A stretch of 35,210 nt of DNA. Source: Gemmatimonadota bacterium (GTDB taxonomy: Bacteria > Gemmatimonadota > Gemmatimonadetes > Longimicrobiales > RSA9). Every line of letters starts with the position of its first letter. Positions within the stretch are counted from its first letter, which is position 1. The notes beneath the pieces are model-generated. The model made no database searches, was not told the origin of the DNA, and saw only the letters and a program-made list of their open reading frames with translations. The DNA lies in the NCBI GenBank assembly GCA_019689775.1, contig JADGGV010000004.1, positions 1-35,210 of the forward strand, given 5' to 3'. Shown piece after piece: positions 7,721 through 16,117 of the stretch. The position numbers and the translations under genes were made by a program.

Positions 7721-7750
7721 ATGCTACTACGCCGTCCGGCGCAGCGTCAA
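7721..7750 (-). promoter_or_regulatory. Promoter of zinc-ribbon/hydrolase genes
   Basis: On the minus strand TTGACG (7750-7745) and TAGCAT (7726-7721) are 18 bases apart, with a predicted start near 7714. The first bases of the transcript would form a G6/C6 hairpin (7712-7689). The leader is then about 110 bases up to the ATG at 7600. Nothing else is visible between gap and the zinc-ribbon gene. Confidence 0.5.
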
Positions 7751-7812
7751 CGCCGCCAACCCGCCCGCCGCATCGGCAAGAACGTACCCCCGACCGACGA
7801 CGTGGTGCCGGG

Positions 7813-8850
7813 TCACTGGCGGCTGGCCATGTACACGGCCAGGTCGACGCACCGGCAGGAGTAGCCCCACTCGTTGTCGTACCACGCCATGACCTTCACG
7901 AGACGCCCGTCGATGACCATGGTCGAGAGCAGGTCGACGATCGAGCTGCTCGGGTTGCCGGTGTAATCGACGCTGACCAGCGGCTCCTCGGAGACCGCGA
8001 GGATCCCCTTCAGCTCGCCGGCGGCGGCGTCGCGGAACGCCTGGTTGACCTCCTCGATCGTGGTCTCGCGCTCGACCTCGGCGACCAGGTCGACGATCGA
8101 GACGTCCGGGGTCGGCACCCGCATGGAGACGCCGTCGATCTTCCCCTTGATCTCGGGGATCACGAGACCGGTGGCCTTCGCCGCACCGGTGGTCGTGGGG
8201 ATGATGGAGAGCGCCGCGGCGCGCGCGCGACGCAGGTCCTTGTGCGGCAGGTCGAGGATCTGCTGGTCGTTGGTGTAGGAGTGCACGGTCGTCATGAAGC
8301 CGCGCACGAAGCCGAAGCGCTCGCGCACGACCTTAACCACCGGCACCAGGCAGTTCGTGGTGCAGCTCGCGTTGCTGACGACGTCGTGCCGGGCCGGATC
8401 GTACTTCTCCTCGTTCACGCCGAGGACGATCGTGATGTCCTCGTTCTTCCCGGGGGCGGTGATGATGACCTTGCGCGCGCCGGCCTCGAGGTGCTTCGCG
8501 GCGGCATCCCGGCTCGTGAACCGGCCGGTCGCCTCGAAGACGATGTCCACGCCCAGTTCCTTCCACGGCAGCGCCGCCGGGTCCTTCTCGCTCGTGACGC
8601 GGATCTCGTCGCCATCGACGACGAGCCCCGACGCGCTCGCCTCGACGGAGCCGGGGTAGGCGCCGTGGACGGAGTCGTACTTGAGCAGGTGCGCGAGCGT
8701 GGCGCTGTCCGTCAGGTCGTTGACAGCGACGAAGTCGATGTTGGCGCCGTACTTCTTTGCCGCGCGCAGGATGTTGCGGCCGATGCGGCCAAAGCCGTTG
8801 ATGGCGGCGCGGATCGGACGGGATGAAGCCCCGTGTGCTTCGGTTCCCAT
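7813..8850 (-). CDS. gap: Glyceraldehyde-3-phosphate dehydrogenase
   Basis: This phosphorylating dehydrogenase converts glyceraldehyde 3-phosphate plus NAD to 1,3-bisphosphoglycerate. The Rossmann motif AINGFGRIGRNILRA (16-30), the catalytic C163 in SNASCTTNC, the phosphate-site TTTGAAKA and the C-terminal WYDNEWGYSCR are present. AVND (42-45) supplies an acidic residue expected for NAD preference, which is inference. The ATG at 8850 has AGGAG six bases upstream, giving 344 residues. The gene lies 13 bases after comF, so it may be read from the long upstream transcript rather than with pgk and tpiA. Confidence 0.97.
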   Translation of the reverse strand: MGTEAHGASSRPIRAAINGFGRIGRNILRAAKKYGANIDFVAVNDLTDSATLAHLLKYDSVHGAYPGSVEASASGLVVDGDEIRVTSEKDPAALPWKELGVDIVFEATGRFTSRDAAAKHLEAGARKVIITAPGKNEDITIVLGVNEEKYDPARHDVVSNASCTTNCLVPVVKVVRERFGFVRGFMTTVHSYTNDQQILDLPHKDLRRARAAALSIIPTTTGAAKATGLVIPEIKGKIDGVSMRVPTPDVSIVDLVAEVERETTIEEVNQAFRDAAAGELKGILAVSEEPLVSVDYTGNPSSSIVDLLSTMVIDGRLVKVMAWYDNEWGYSCRCVDLAVYMASRQ

Positions 8851-8863
8851 GCTCTGCTCCTGG

Positions 8864-9613
8864 TCAAGAGGGCACCCAGCGCGCCGTGGGCGCGCGGGCA
8901 AATGTCACGATGCTGACGCACCGGGCGCCGGCGGCCGCGAGGGTGCGAGCACATTCCGCGGCGGTCGCCCCGGTGGTGAGCACATCGTCCACCAGGAGGA
9001 GGTGAGCATCCGCGAGGCTCCCGGCCGATCCGGCTATCCGGAACGCGCCCGCCACGTTAGCCCCCCGCGCGACCGGCTGCAAGATGGTCTGCGACGCGGC
9101 GCCGGAGCGCCGCTCGAGCAGGAGCCGGACTTCGCGGCCGGTGAGGCGGGCGTACCACCGGGCGAGGAGTTCCGCCTGGTTGTAGCCGCGCTCGCGGAGG
9201 CGCGCGCGCGTCGTGGGAACCGGCACGACGACGGTGGCGTCGCGCCGGACCGCGTCCGGGAGCGCGAGCGCGGCCATCCGCTCGGCCATCGGCTCCGCGG
9301 CGGCGCGCCACCCGCGGTACTTGAGCTGATGGACGATGCGATCGGCCGGCGGTTCGAGGATGCAGGCGGAGCGCGCGAAGGCGAGCGCATCGGGCCAGTG
9401 CGCGCACTCGGGGCACGCCTGTTCCTCGGTGCGGCCGGTCCGCAGCCGCGGCGCGCCGCAGCGGTCGCAGCACGGCGGGGGCGGCGTGCGGAGGCGCGTC
9501 CGGCAGAGGCGGCAGACGAGCCGCGCGCCGTCGCCGGGGGCGATCGGCGCGTCGCACCCCAGGCAGATCGGGGCGAAGACGAGGTCGAGGAGGGCGGCGG
9601 CGAGCGTGCGCAC
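8864..9613 (-). CDS. comF: ComF-family phosphoribosyltransferase-like protein
   Basis: The N-terminal half has paired cysteines that fit zinc binding: C17/C20, C34/C37, C48/C49 with C52, and C67/C70. The C-terminal half is a type I phosphoribosyltransferase fold ending in the PRPP-binding LLVDDVLTTGATAAE (about 206-220). RERGYNQAELLAR is the typical family segment before it. Homologues take part in DNA uptake in naturally competent bacteria, where ComFC works with the ComFA helicase. No other competence gene is near except radA, so the role here is uncertain. The length of 249 residues is normal. A 12-base palindrome lies 12 bases before the start. Confidence 0.85.
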   Translation of the reverse strand: MRTLAAALLDLVFAPICLGCDAPIAPGDGARLVCRLCRTRLRTPPPPCCDRCGAPRLRTGRTEEQACPECAHWPDALAFARSACILEPPADRIVHQLKYRGWRAAAEPMAERMAALALPDAVRRDATVVVPVPTTRARLRERGYNQAELLARWYARLTGREVRLLLERRSGAASQTILQPVARGANVAGAFRIAGSAGSLADAHLLLVDDVLTTGATAAECARTLAAAGARCVSIVTFARAPTARWVPS

Positions 9614-9624
9614 GTCGGGTCCGC

Positions 9625-9636
9625 GGAACGCGTTCC
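9625..9636. repeat. 12-base perfect palindrome upstream of comF
   Basis: GGAACGCGTTCC is a perfect dyad in the 102-base gap between aroE and comF, close to the comF start at 9613. It could be an operator half-site pair or a short leader stem. Nothing in the sequence identifies a binder. Confidence 0.3.
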
Positions 9637-9715
9637 CCCAGGTTGGGGCCCGGACCGGGGCGGCGGAATGGCGGGAGCGGCCGGCGGCGTGGCGGCGGTC
9701 GCTCGCCGGCGCCGC

Positions 9716-10567
9716 TCAGCTCCCGAGCTGGACGCGCGCCTCGGCGAGCGCGGCCCGCATGGCCTCGGTGGGCGCCGGCCGGCCCCACCAGCGCTCGAAC
9801 GCGGCGGCGCCCTGGTGCAGGAGCATCTCGAGGCCGTCGGCGACGGTCAGCCCCAACTCCCGGGCGCGGCGCACCCAGGGGGTGCCACCGGGCGCGTAGA
9901 CGAGGTCGAGGACGGCGCCGACGCGAAGGATGCGGCGGAGATCGACGGGCGCGGGATCGGTCTCGTGGAGGCCCAGGCTCGTGGCGTTGACGACCAGATC
10001 GAAGCCCTCGCGCCGGAGGACGTCGGCGTCGGCGGCGACCTGGACGCGGCGGCCGGAGGGGTCGAAGGCGGCCCGCAACTCCTCGGCGCGCGCCACGGAG
10101 CGGTTCAGGACGAGGACCGAATCGGCCCGGGCGTCGAGGAGGGCGCAGAGCACCGCGCGCGCCGCGCCGCCGGCGCCGAGGAGGAGCACGCGCGCGCCGA
10201 CGAGCGGGCCGACGAGCGCGCGCGCGGCCGCGACGAAGCCGGCCACGTCCGTGTTGTCGCCATGGATGCGCCCGCCCTCGAGCCAGAACGTGTTGCAGGC
10301 GCCCGTGCGCTCGACGGCCGGGGTCGGCACCTCGATCGTCCGCGCGGCGAGCTGCTTGTGGGGGACGGTGACGTTTCCGGCGCCGCCGGCGCGCGCGATG
10401 GCGCGCAGCAGTGTGGGAGCCTCCTCGGCGTCGCAGCGGAGCGCGACGTAGACGCCGTCCACGCCAGCGGCGCGGAACGCGGCGTTCTGGAGGCGCGGCG
10501 AGAGCGAATGGGCGACCGGGTCGCCCAGAAGCGCCACGAGGCGGGTGGCGGCGGTGATCTCGGGCAC
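9716..10567 (-). CDS. aroE: Shikimate dehydrogenase
   Basis: This enzyme reduces 3-dehydroshikimate with NADPH in aromatic amino acid synthesis. Visible features are the substrate-binding SLSPRLQN segment near the N terminus, NVTVPHK with the catalytic lysine, GDNTD with the catalytic aspartate, the nucleotide loop LLGAGGAARAV, VVNATSLGL, and the C-terminal GLEMLLHQGAAAFE. The start is read as GTG at 10567, eight bases after the phosphatase stop, because no ATG fits and family members begin just before LVALLGDPVAHSLSP. This gives 283 residues, close to the usual length. It sits in the run ispD, Sua5, phosphatase, aroE. Confidence 0.92.
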   Translation of the reverse strand: MPEITAATRLVALLGDPVAHSLSPRLQNAAFRAAGVDGVYVALRCDAEEAPTLLRAIARAGGAGNVTVPHKQLAARTIEVPTPAVERTGACNTFWLEGGRIHGDNTDVAGFVAAARALVGPLVGARVLLLGAGGAARAVLCALLDARADSVLVLNRSVARAEELRAAFDPSGRRVQVAADADVLRREGFDLVVNATSLGLHETDPAPVDLRRILRVGAVLDLVYAPGGTPWVRRARELGLTVADGLEMLLHQGAAAFERWWGRPAPTEAMRAALAEARVQLGS

Positions 10568-10575
10568 GGTGCGGG

Positions 10576-11079
10576 TCAGGGGGCGAGGATCGGCTCCAGC
10601 CGCCGGAGGACCCCCTCGATGGCCTGCTCGATCTGCTCGAGCGTGACGCGATAGACCTGCTGGTCGGCGCCGAACGGGTCGACGACGGGCTCGCCAAGGT
10701 GCTCGCCCTCCATGAAGTCCGTCAGCATCGCGGACTTCGCGCCGCCGCCGAGCTCGGCCACGCCGCGGAGGTGACCCGGGCTCATCGCGAGGATGAGGTC
10801 CGCCCACTCGACCAGCTCGGGCGTGAGGGGCTGGGAGCTGTGACCGGAGAGGTCGAGTCCCCGCTCCGCCACGACGCGCACGGCGTTCTCGGCCGCGGGC
10901 GCGCCGTACGTCGCGCCGAGCCCGGCGGACGCGACGGCGACGTGGCTCCAGCCACGCTCCGCGAGCGCGCGCCGCGCGAGGACGGCGGCCATCGGGCTGC
11001 GGCAGGTGTTGCCCGTACAGACGAACAGCAGGTTGTACGTCGTCGGCACGCCCGGCGCGCCGGGCTGCTCAGGCTCCAT
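10576..11079 (-). CDS. Low-molecular-weight protein-tyrosine (or arginine) phosphatase
   Basis: The P-loop VCTGNTCRSPMA (CX5R, about residues 21-32) and the general-acid loop VVDPFG near the C terminus define the low-molecular-weight phosphatase family. The family includes tyrosine phosphatases and the arginine phosphatase YwlE. Thr after the P-loop Cys (CTGNTCRS) is the residue linked to arginine specificity in YwlE, which makes that activity possible but unproven. The length is 167 residues if the ATG at 11079 is used. An adjacent ATG at 11082 is equally possible. It overlaps the Sua5 gene by about 11 bases, matching the ywlC-ywlE neighbourhood of Bacillus. Confidence 0.88.
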   Translation of the reverse strand: MEPEQPGAPGVPTTYNLLFVCTGNTCRSPMAAVLARRALAERGWSHVAVASAGLGATYGAPAAENAVRVVAERGLDLSGHSSQPLTPELVEWADLILAMSPGHLRGVAELGGGAKSAMLTDFMEGEHLGEPVVDPFGADQQVYRVTLEQIEQAIEGVLRRLEPILAP

Positions 11080-11731
11080 CATCGATCTCCGGCAGCACGG
11101 CGCGGAGCGATGCCACCGACAACGCTCCACGCCGCAGGATCCGTGGTGTGTGCGACGAAACGTCCACGAGCGTCGAGGGCGGCGATGCCGGAAGCGGGCC
11201 ACCGTCGAGGACCAGCATCTCGGCCCCCGCGCCCAGCGCCTCCGCCGCGCGGCGGGCGGCGTCGGCGTCCAGGGCGGCCGGCTCGCCGGGCCGGTTCGCA
11301 CTCGTCGACGTGATCGGCTCGCCGAGCGCGGCCAGCAGGTCCCGCACGGCCGGGTGCGGCGAGGCGCGCACCGCCACCGTGTCCCCCGGGCCGAGCACGA
11401 GCCGTGGATAGCGCCCGGGCCGCGCGGCGAGCGCGAGCGTCAGCGGCCCGGGCCAGAACGCGTCGGCGAGGCGTCGCGCGGCGTCGGTCCACGTCGCTCC
11501 CTTCACCTCCGCAGCCGACCGGACCAGGAGCAGAAACGGCCGGCGCTCGTCGCGCGCCTTGAGCGCAGCCAGGCGCTCCAGCGCGTCGGCGCGGAGCAGG
11601 CAGCCGAAGCCGTAGACGGTCTCGGTCGGATACGCGACCAGCCCGCCGGCACGCAAGTGCCCGGCCACGGCCTCGACGCTCGGGGCCCGCTCCTCGGCCG
11701 TGCGGAACGGGACGACCCGGAGCCCGCTCAT
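11069..11731 (-). CDS. L-threonylcarbamoyladenylate synthase (Sua5/YrdC/YwlC family)
   Basis: This enzyme makes threonylcarbamoyl-AMP from threonine, bicarbonate and ATP for the t6A37 modification of tRNAs that read ANN codons. The family motifs YPTETVYGFGC, KARDERRPF, FWPGPLTL, VAVRASPHP and ITSTSANRPGEP are all present within 220 residues. The protein has only the YrdC domain, without the extra C-terminal Sua5 domain. Its ATG at 11731 overlaps the ispD stop as ATGA, so translation is probably coupled. Confidence 0.93.
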   Translation of the reverse strand: MSGLRVVPFRTAEERAPSVEAVAGHLRAGGLVAYPTETVYGFGCLLRADALERLAALKARDERRPFLLLVRSAAEVKGATWTDAARRLADAFWPGPLTLALAARPGRYPRLVLGPGDTVAVRASPHPAVRDLLAALGEPITSTSANRPGEPAALDADAARRAAEALGAGAEMLVLDGGPLPASPPSTLVDVSSHTPRILRRGALSVASLRAVLPEIDDGA

Positions 11732-12411
11732 GGGCCGCGCCTCCGCAGGATCGCCTCCGCGACGAGGAGGTCGAGCGGGCCGGTGACCTTGAGGTTCTCC
11801 GGCGAGCCCTGGACGACGACGACGTCGCCGCCGTACCGCTCGACGAGCGCGGCATCGTCGGTCGCGGTCAGGCCCTCCTCGGCGGCGCGGCGATGCGCCT
11901 CGACCAGGAGCGCCCGCGGGAACGCCTGCGGCGTCTGCGCGCTGCGGAGGCTGGCGCGCTCCGGCGTGCCGCGCACGAGGCCGTCGCGGTCCACGACCTT
12001 GATCGTGTCGACGGGCGGGACCCCCGGGATCGCCGCAAGCCCGCGGCTGGCGGCCGCGAACGTGCGATCCACCACGTCGAGCGTCACGAGCGGGCGCGCG
12101 GCGTCGTGCACGAGGACCACGTCCGCCTCGGGCGGGACGGCATCCAGCGCGTTGCGCACCGAGTGGGTGCGCTCGACGCCGCCGGCGACGATGCGGATGC
12201 GGGGATCGAGCGCGGTCAGCCACGCCGGTGGATCCGCGGCGTCTTCCGCGGGGAGCGCGACCACGACCCACTCGACGGCCGGGTGGTCGAGGAACGGCCG
12301 CAGCGCCCGTGCGAGAACCGGTACGCCGGCCAGCTCGAGGTACTGCTTCCGCACGCCGCCCATGCGGCGGCCGGCGCCGCCGGCGGCGATGATGACGGCG
12401 GCGCGGCTCAC
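11728..12411 (-). CDS. ispD: 2-C-methyl-D-erythritol 4-phosphate cytidylyltransferase
   Basis: This enzyme couples CTP to MEP in the non-mevalonate isoprenoid pathway. The N-terminal nucleotide-binding loop IIAAGGAGRRMGG.RKQYLEL, VHDAARPLV, QTPQAF and TATDDAALVE are the family landmarks. The 227 residues are the normal size. The start is GTG at 12411 and overlaps the radA stop as GTGA. No ispF is adjacent or fused. Confidence 0.95.
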   Translation of the reverse strand: MSRAAVIIAAGGAGRRMGGVRKQYLELAGVPVLARALRPFLDHPAVEWVVVALPAEDAADPPAWLTALDPRIRIVAGGVERTHSVRNALDAVPPEADVVLVHDAARPLVTLDVVDRTFAAASRGLAAIPGVPPVDTIKVVDRDGLVRGTPERASLRSAQTPQAFPRALLVEAHRRAAEEGLTATDDAALVERYGGDVVVVQGSPENLKVTGPLDLLVAEAILRRRGP

Positions 12412-13781
12412 CGGAAGAGCGCCTCCACGAGGCCGCGGACGTCGTCGAGCGGCGCGAGGCGGATGCCCTGCGGCGGGCGCGCGGGAACGGCGCGGCGCGG
12501 CACGAACGCCTGCGCGAAGCCCATGCGGGCGGCCTCCGCGAGCCGACGCTCGATCTGGCCGATCGCGCGGAGCTCGCCGCCGAGTCCGATCTCTCCGAGG
12601 AACACCGCGTCGCCGGGGAGCTCGCGGTCGAAGACGCTGGACGCCAGCGCGGCGGCGACCGCCAGGTCCGCCGCCGTCTCGACGATGCGCACCCCGCCGA
12701 CGATGTTCAGGAAGACGTCGAGCTGGCCGAAGGCGAGGCCGGCGCGCTTCTCGAGGACCGCGAGCAGCAGCGCGAGCCGCTGGCGGTCGAAGCCGGTGGC
12801 GACGCGCTGCGGGGCGCCGTACGTCGTCTTCGTGCACAGCCCCTGGACCTCGACGAGCAGCGGACGCGTCCCCTCCATGGTCCCGACCACGGCGGTGCCG
12901 CTGACGCCGCGGGTGCGCTCGCCCAGGAACAGCTCCGAGGGGTTCGAGACCGGCTCGAGGCCGCGAGCCGTCATGCGGAAGACGCCGATCTCGTCGACGC
13001 CGCCGAAGCGGTTCTTCGTGGCGCGCAGCACGCGGTGATCCAGGTTCGCGCCGCCCTCGAAGTAGAGCACGGTGTCGACGATGTGCTCGAGCGTCTTCGG
13101 TCCGGCGACCATTCCGCCCTTCGTCACGTGGCCGACGAGGAAGACGGCCGTCCCCGCCTCCTTTGCGAAGCGCTGGAGGCGCGCGGCGCATTCGCGGACC
13201 TGGCTCACGTTCCCCGGCGCGCCCTCGATCGCGGCCGTGTAGACGGTCTGGATCGAGTCGACGAAGAGCACCGCCGGTCGGAGCTGCGCGGCGCGCTCGA
13301 GGATCGGCTCCAGCTCCGTCTCGCCGAGGAACACGACGTCGCCGGCGCCACCGCCGAGGCGGTCGGCGCGCAGGCGCACCTGCGCCGCCGATTCCTCGCC
13401 GGAGACGTAGAGCGTCCCCTCGCCGTGCGCGTGCAGGCGCGCGGCGACCTGGAGCAGGATGGTGCTCTTCCCGACACCGGGCTCGCCCCCGACCAGGACC
13501 AGCGAGCCGGGTACGATGCCGCCGCCCAGCACGTAATCGAACTCGTCGAGCCCGCTCGTCCAGCGGAGCGTCTCGGCGCCGGCGACATCGGCGAGCCGGA
13601 CCGGCTCGGCGGCCTGCTCGCGGCCGGGCGCGGTGCGCCGTGCGCCGCGGGCACCGGCGCGCCGGCCCTGCGGCTCCTCCACGAGGGTGTTCCACGCCCG
13701 GCACGCCGGGCACTGCCCGAGCCAGCGCGGAGCCTCGTGGCCGCACTCGGTGCAGAAGAAGACCGTCCTGAGCTTGGCCAT
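12408..13781 (-). CDS. radA: DNA repair protein RadA
   Basis: RadA is a RecA-like ATPase that promotes branch migration during recombinational repair and natural transformation. It has an N-terminal zinc finger (C10, C13, C24, C27), Walker A GEPGVGKST (99-107), Walker B VLFVDSIQTV, the RadA-specific KNRFG (256-260) and a C-terminal Lon-protease-like domain (about 285-457). The 457 residues are standard. No ribosome-binding sequence precedes the ATG. Instead TATTCT ends five bases before it, suggesting a leaderless transcript. A stretch of 55 bases separates it from dnaB. Confidence 0.96.
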   Translation of the reverse strand: MAKLRTVFFCTECGHEAPRWLGQCPACRAWNTLVEEPQGRRAGARGARRTAPGREQAAEPVRLADVAGAETLRWTSGLDEFDYVLGGGIVPGSLVLVGGEPGVGKSTILLQVAARLHAHGEGTLYVSGEESAAQVRLRADRLGGGAGDVVFLGETELEPILERAAQLRPAVLFVDSIQTVYTAAIEGAPGNVSQVRECAARLQRFAKEAGTAVFLVGHVTKGGMVAGPKTLEHIVDTVLYFEGGANLDHRVLRATKNRFGGVDEIGVFRMTARGLEPVSNPSELFLGERTRGVSGTAVVGTMEGTRPLLVEVQGLCTKTTYGAPQRVATGFDRQRLALLLAVLEKRAGLAFGQLDVFLNIVGGVRIVETAADLAVAAALASSVFDRELPGDAVFLGEIGLGGELRAIGQIERRLAEAARMGFAQAFVPRRAVPARPPQGIRLAPLDDVRGLVEALFR

Positions 13782-13786
13782 GGCGT

Positions 13787-13792
13787 AGAATA
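13787..13792 (-). promoter_or_regulatory. -10 element directly before radA (leaderless start)
   Basis: On the minus strand TATTCT (13792-13787) lies five bases before the radA ATG, placing the predicted transcript start at the A of the start codon or next to it. The -35 region is weak (TGTAAC at 18-base spacing). There is no Shine-Dalgarno match upstream of the ATG, which is consistent with leaderless translation. Confidence 0.4.
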
Positions 13793-13836
13793 CCCCCGCC
13801 CGTCCGGCGGGTTACACCGCCCGCTCGCCGCGCTGC

Positions 13837-15231
13837 TCACCCCTCGCGCATCGACACCGACTCGAAGCGCGTGCTCGACTTGCGGAAGTAGAGGTTGACG
13901 GTTCCGGTGGGGCCGTTGCGCTGCTTGGCGACGATCAGCTCGGAGTGCCCGACCACCCCCTTCTCCTCGGCCTCCTGCTCCGTCATGTAGCGCTCGGGGC
14001 GGTACAGGAACATGACCAGATCGGCATCCTGCTCGATGGCGCCGGACTCGCGCAGGTCGGAGAGCTGGGGTCGATGGTCCGTGCGCTGCTCGGGCGCGCG
14101 AGAGAGCTGGGAGAGCGCGATGACCGGGACGTTCAGCTCCTTGGCCAGGCCTTTGAGCGCCCGACTGATCTCCGACACCTCCTGCTGGCGGTTCTCCGCC
14201 CTGCCGGTGCCGGTCATGAGCTGGATGTAGTCGATGATGACCAGGCCGAGGTTCGGCTGGTCGGCCTTGAGTCGGCGCGCCTTGGCGCGGGTCTCGAGCG
14301 CGCTGATGCCGCCGGTTTCGTCGATCCAGATCGGCGCCGTGTTCAGGTGGCCGGCCGCCTGCGCGAGACGGACGAAGTCGTCGTCCGAGAGGCGACCGCG
14401 CCGCAGGCTGCCGAGGTCGACGAGCGCCTCGTGGCAGAGCATGCGCTGGACGATCTGGTCCTTCGACATCTCGAGCGAGAAGATCGCGACCGGCACCTGG
14501 TGCGCGATGGCGGCGTGCAGCGCCATCCCGGTCACGAGCGAGGTCTTCCCCATCGACGGCCGCGCCGCGATGATGACCAGGTCCCCCTTCTGGAAGCCCC
14601 CGGTCATCTGGTCCAGATCCGGGAAGCCGGTGGGCACGCCGGTGATCCCGCCCTTCGCCGACTGCCACTGCTCGATCTGCTCGAACGCCGAGTAGAGGAT
14701 CTTCTTGATCCAGACGAAGCCCTCGCGGTCGTGCGCCTGCGCGACGTGGAAGATCCGCTGCTCCGCCTCGTCCAGGATCTGCTCGACGCTCTTCTCGCCG
14801 ATGTCGTACGCGTCGCGGATGATCTGCGACGCCGCCTCGATCAGCTTCCGCAGCAGCGCCCGCTCGCGGACGATGCGGGCGTGGTACTCGATGTTCGCGG
14901 CCGTCGGGACGGCATCGAGCAGCTCGGCGAGGTACGCCATCCCCCCGACGGCATCCAGCTCGTCGGTCTTCTTCAGCTCCTCGCTGACGGTCACCGGGTC
15001 GATGACCTCGCCGCGCTGGAAGAGGCGCGCCATCGCGCGGAAGATGCGCCGGTTCGCCTCGCGGTAGAACGACGATTCGTCGACGATCTCGATGGCCTTC
15101 GCCACCGCGTCGCCGTCGATGAGCATCCCGCCGAGGACGCTCAGCTCCGCCTCGGCGGCGTACGGCGGCTGCCGGTCCGGTGTCGGGAGCGTGACGGCTC
15201 CGGCGGACAAGCCGAAGCTAGGTCTGTTCAT
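13837..15231 (-). CDS. dnaB: Replicative DNA helicase DnaB
   Basis: DnaB is the hexameric helicase that opens the replication fork. The N-terminal DnaG-interacting domain (about 22-130: PPYAAEAELSVLGGMLID) is followed by a linker helix and the RecA-like domain, which has Walker A ARPSMGKTS (223-231), Walker B LVIIDYIQLM, SQLSRAPEQR and SDLRESGAIEQDAD. There is no intein. The 464 residues are a typical length. The start at 15231 overlaps the glycosylase stop by 14 bases. Confidence 0.97.
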   Translation of the reverse strand: MNRPSFGLSAGAVTLPTPDRQPPYAAEAELSVLGGMLIDGDAVAKAIEIVDESSFYREANRRIFRAMARLFQRGEVIDPVTVSEELKKTDELDAVGGMAYLAELLDAVPTAANIEYHARIVRERALLRKLIEAASQIIRDAYDIGEKSVEQILDEAEQRIFHVAQAHDREGFVWIKKILYSAFEQIEQWQSAKGGITGVPTGFPDLDQMTGGFQKGDLVIIAARPSMGKTSLVTGMALHAAIAHQVPVAIFSLEMSKDQIVQRMLCHEALVDLGSLRRGRLSDDDFVRLAQAAGHLNTAPIWIDETGGISALETRAKARRLKADQPNLGLVIIDYIQLMTGTGRAENRQQEVSEISRALKGLAKELNVPVIALSQLSRAPEQRTDHRPQLSDLRESGAIEQDADLVMFLYRPERYMTEQEAEEKGVVGHSELIVAKQRNGPTGTVNLYFRKSSTRFESVSMREG

Positions 15232-16117
15232 CGAGCACCTTGCGGGCGAGCTGGAAGTCCTGCCAGGCCGTCCGGGTCCATTGCGGGCTCCGCAGCAGGA
15301 ACGCCGGATGGTACGAGACGACGAGCGGGATCCCGTCGTAGTCGTGGATGCGACCGCGCAGCCGGCCGATGCTCTCCTCGCTGCGGGCGAGGAACTGCGC
15401 GGCGAACTTCCCGACCGCCAGGATCACCTTCGGCCGCAGCAGCTCGAGCTGCCGCGTCAGCCAGGGCGTGCACGCCTCGATCTCATCCGGCAGCGGATTC
15501 CGATTGTCCGGCGGCCGGCTCTTCAGCACGTTGCAGATGAAGACCGTCTCGCGCGGGAACCCGGCGCTGAGCAGCAACCGATCCAGGAGCTTGCCGGCCG
15601 GGCCGACGAAGGGGCGGCCGGTCCGGTCCTCCTCCTGCCCGGGCGCCTCGCCGACGACGACCAGCTCCGCCAGCGGATTCCCCTCGCCGAACACGGCATG
15701 CGTGCGCCCCTGCGCCAGCCGGCAGCGCGCGCAGACGGCGACTTCGGCCTGGAGGGCCGCGAGCGCGGCGGCGATCTCGGCCCGGCGCGCGTCGTCGCCG
15801 CCGTGCGCGGCCGCGGCCGGAGCGGGCGCCACGAGCGGCGCGGCCGGGCGTTCGGCGCCGGGAGAGGCGACCGGGGCCGGCGCCGGAGCAGCTGGCGTCG
15901 CCCGGGCCGGTCTCGGCGCATCACCGGCCAACAGCTCGCGCAGCGCGGCCCTCGCTTCCGCTACAGACACCGGGGCGGGGGCCGGCCCGGCCTCGCCGCG
16001 CCGGGCCACCAGACGGAGGACCTCCTCGGCCGTCATCCCGTCGAGGAACAGCTCCGGGCCGCCTAACTCCGCCCGCTGCCGGAGGTAGCGCACGAGCAGG
16101 GCGCGGTCGAGCGTCAT
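15218..16117 (-). CDS. Uracil-DNA glycosylase, family 4 (iron-sulfur type)
   Basis: This enzyme removes uracil from DNA in base-excision repair. The family 4 domain occupies about 115-299. It contains CARCRLAQGRTHAVFGEGNP, the catalytic GEAPGQEEDRTGRPFVG, NVLKSRPPDNRNP, and SYHPAFLLR for the leucine-intercalation loop. The first 110 residues are an extension with an Ala/Pro-rich linker. Cluster ligands C129, C132 and C216 are present. The third canonical Cys, in VLKCRPP of Thermus-type enzymes, is Ser200 here, and C195 lies five residues earlier. The gene sits between coaBC (ATGA overlap) and dnaB (14-base overlap). Confidence 0.92.
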   Translation of the reverse strand: MTLDRALLVRYLRQRAELGGPELFLDGMTAEEVLRLVARRGEAGPAPAPVSVAEARAALRELLAGDAPRPARATPAAPAPAPVASPGAERPAAPLVAPAPAAAAHGGDDARRAEIAAALAALQAEVAVCARCRLAQGRTHAVFGEGNPLAELVVVGEAPGQEEDRTGRPFVGPAGKLLDRLLLSAGFPRETVFICNVLKSRPPDNRNPLPDEIEACTPWLTRQLELLRPKVILAVGKFAAQFLARSEESIGRLRGRIHDYDGIPLVVSYHPAFLLRSPQWTRTAWQDFQLARKVLDEQT

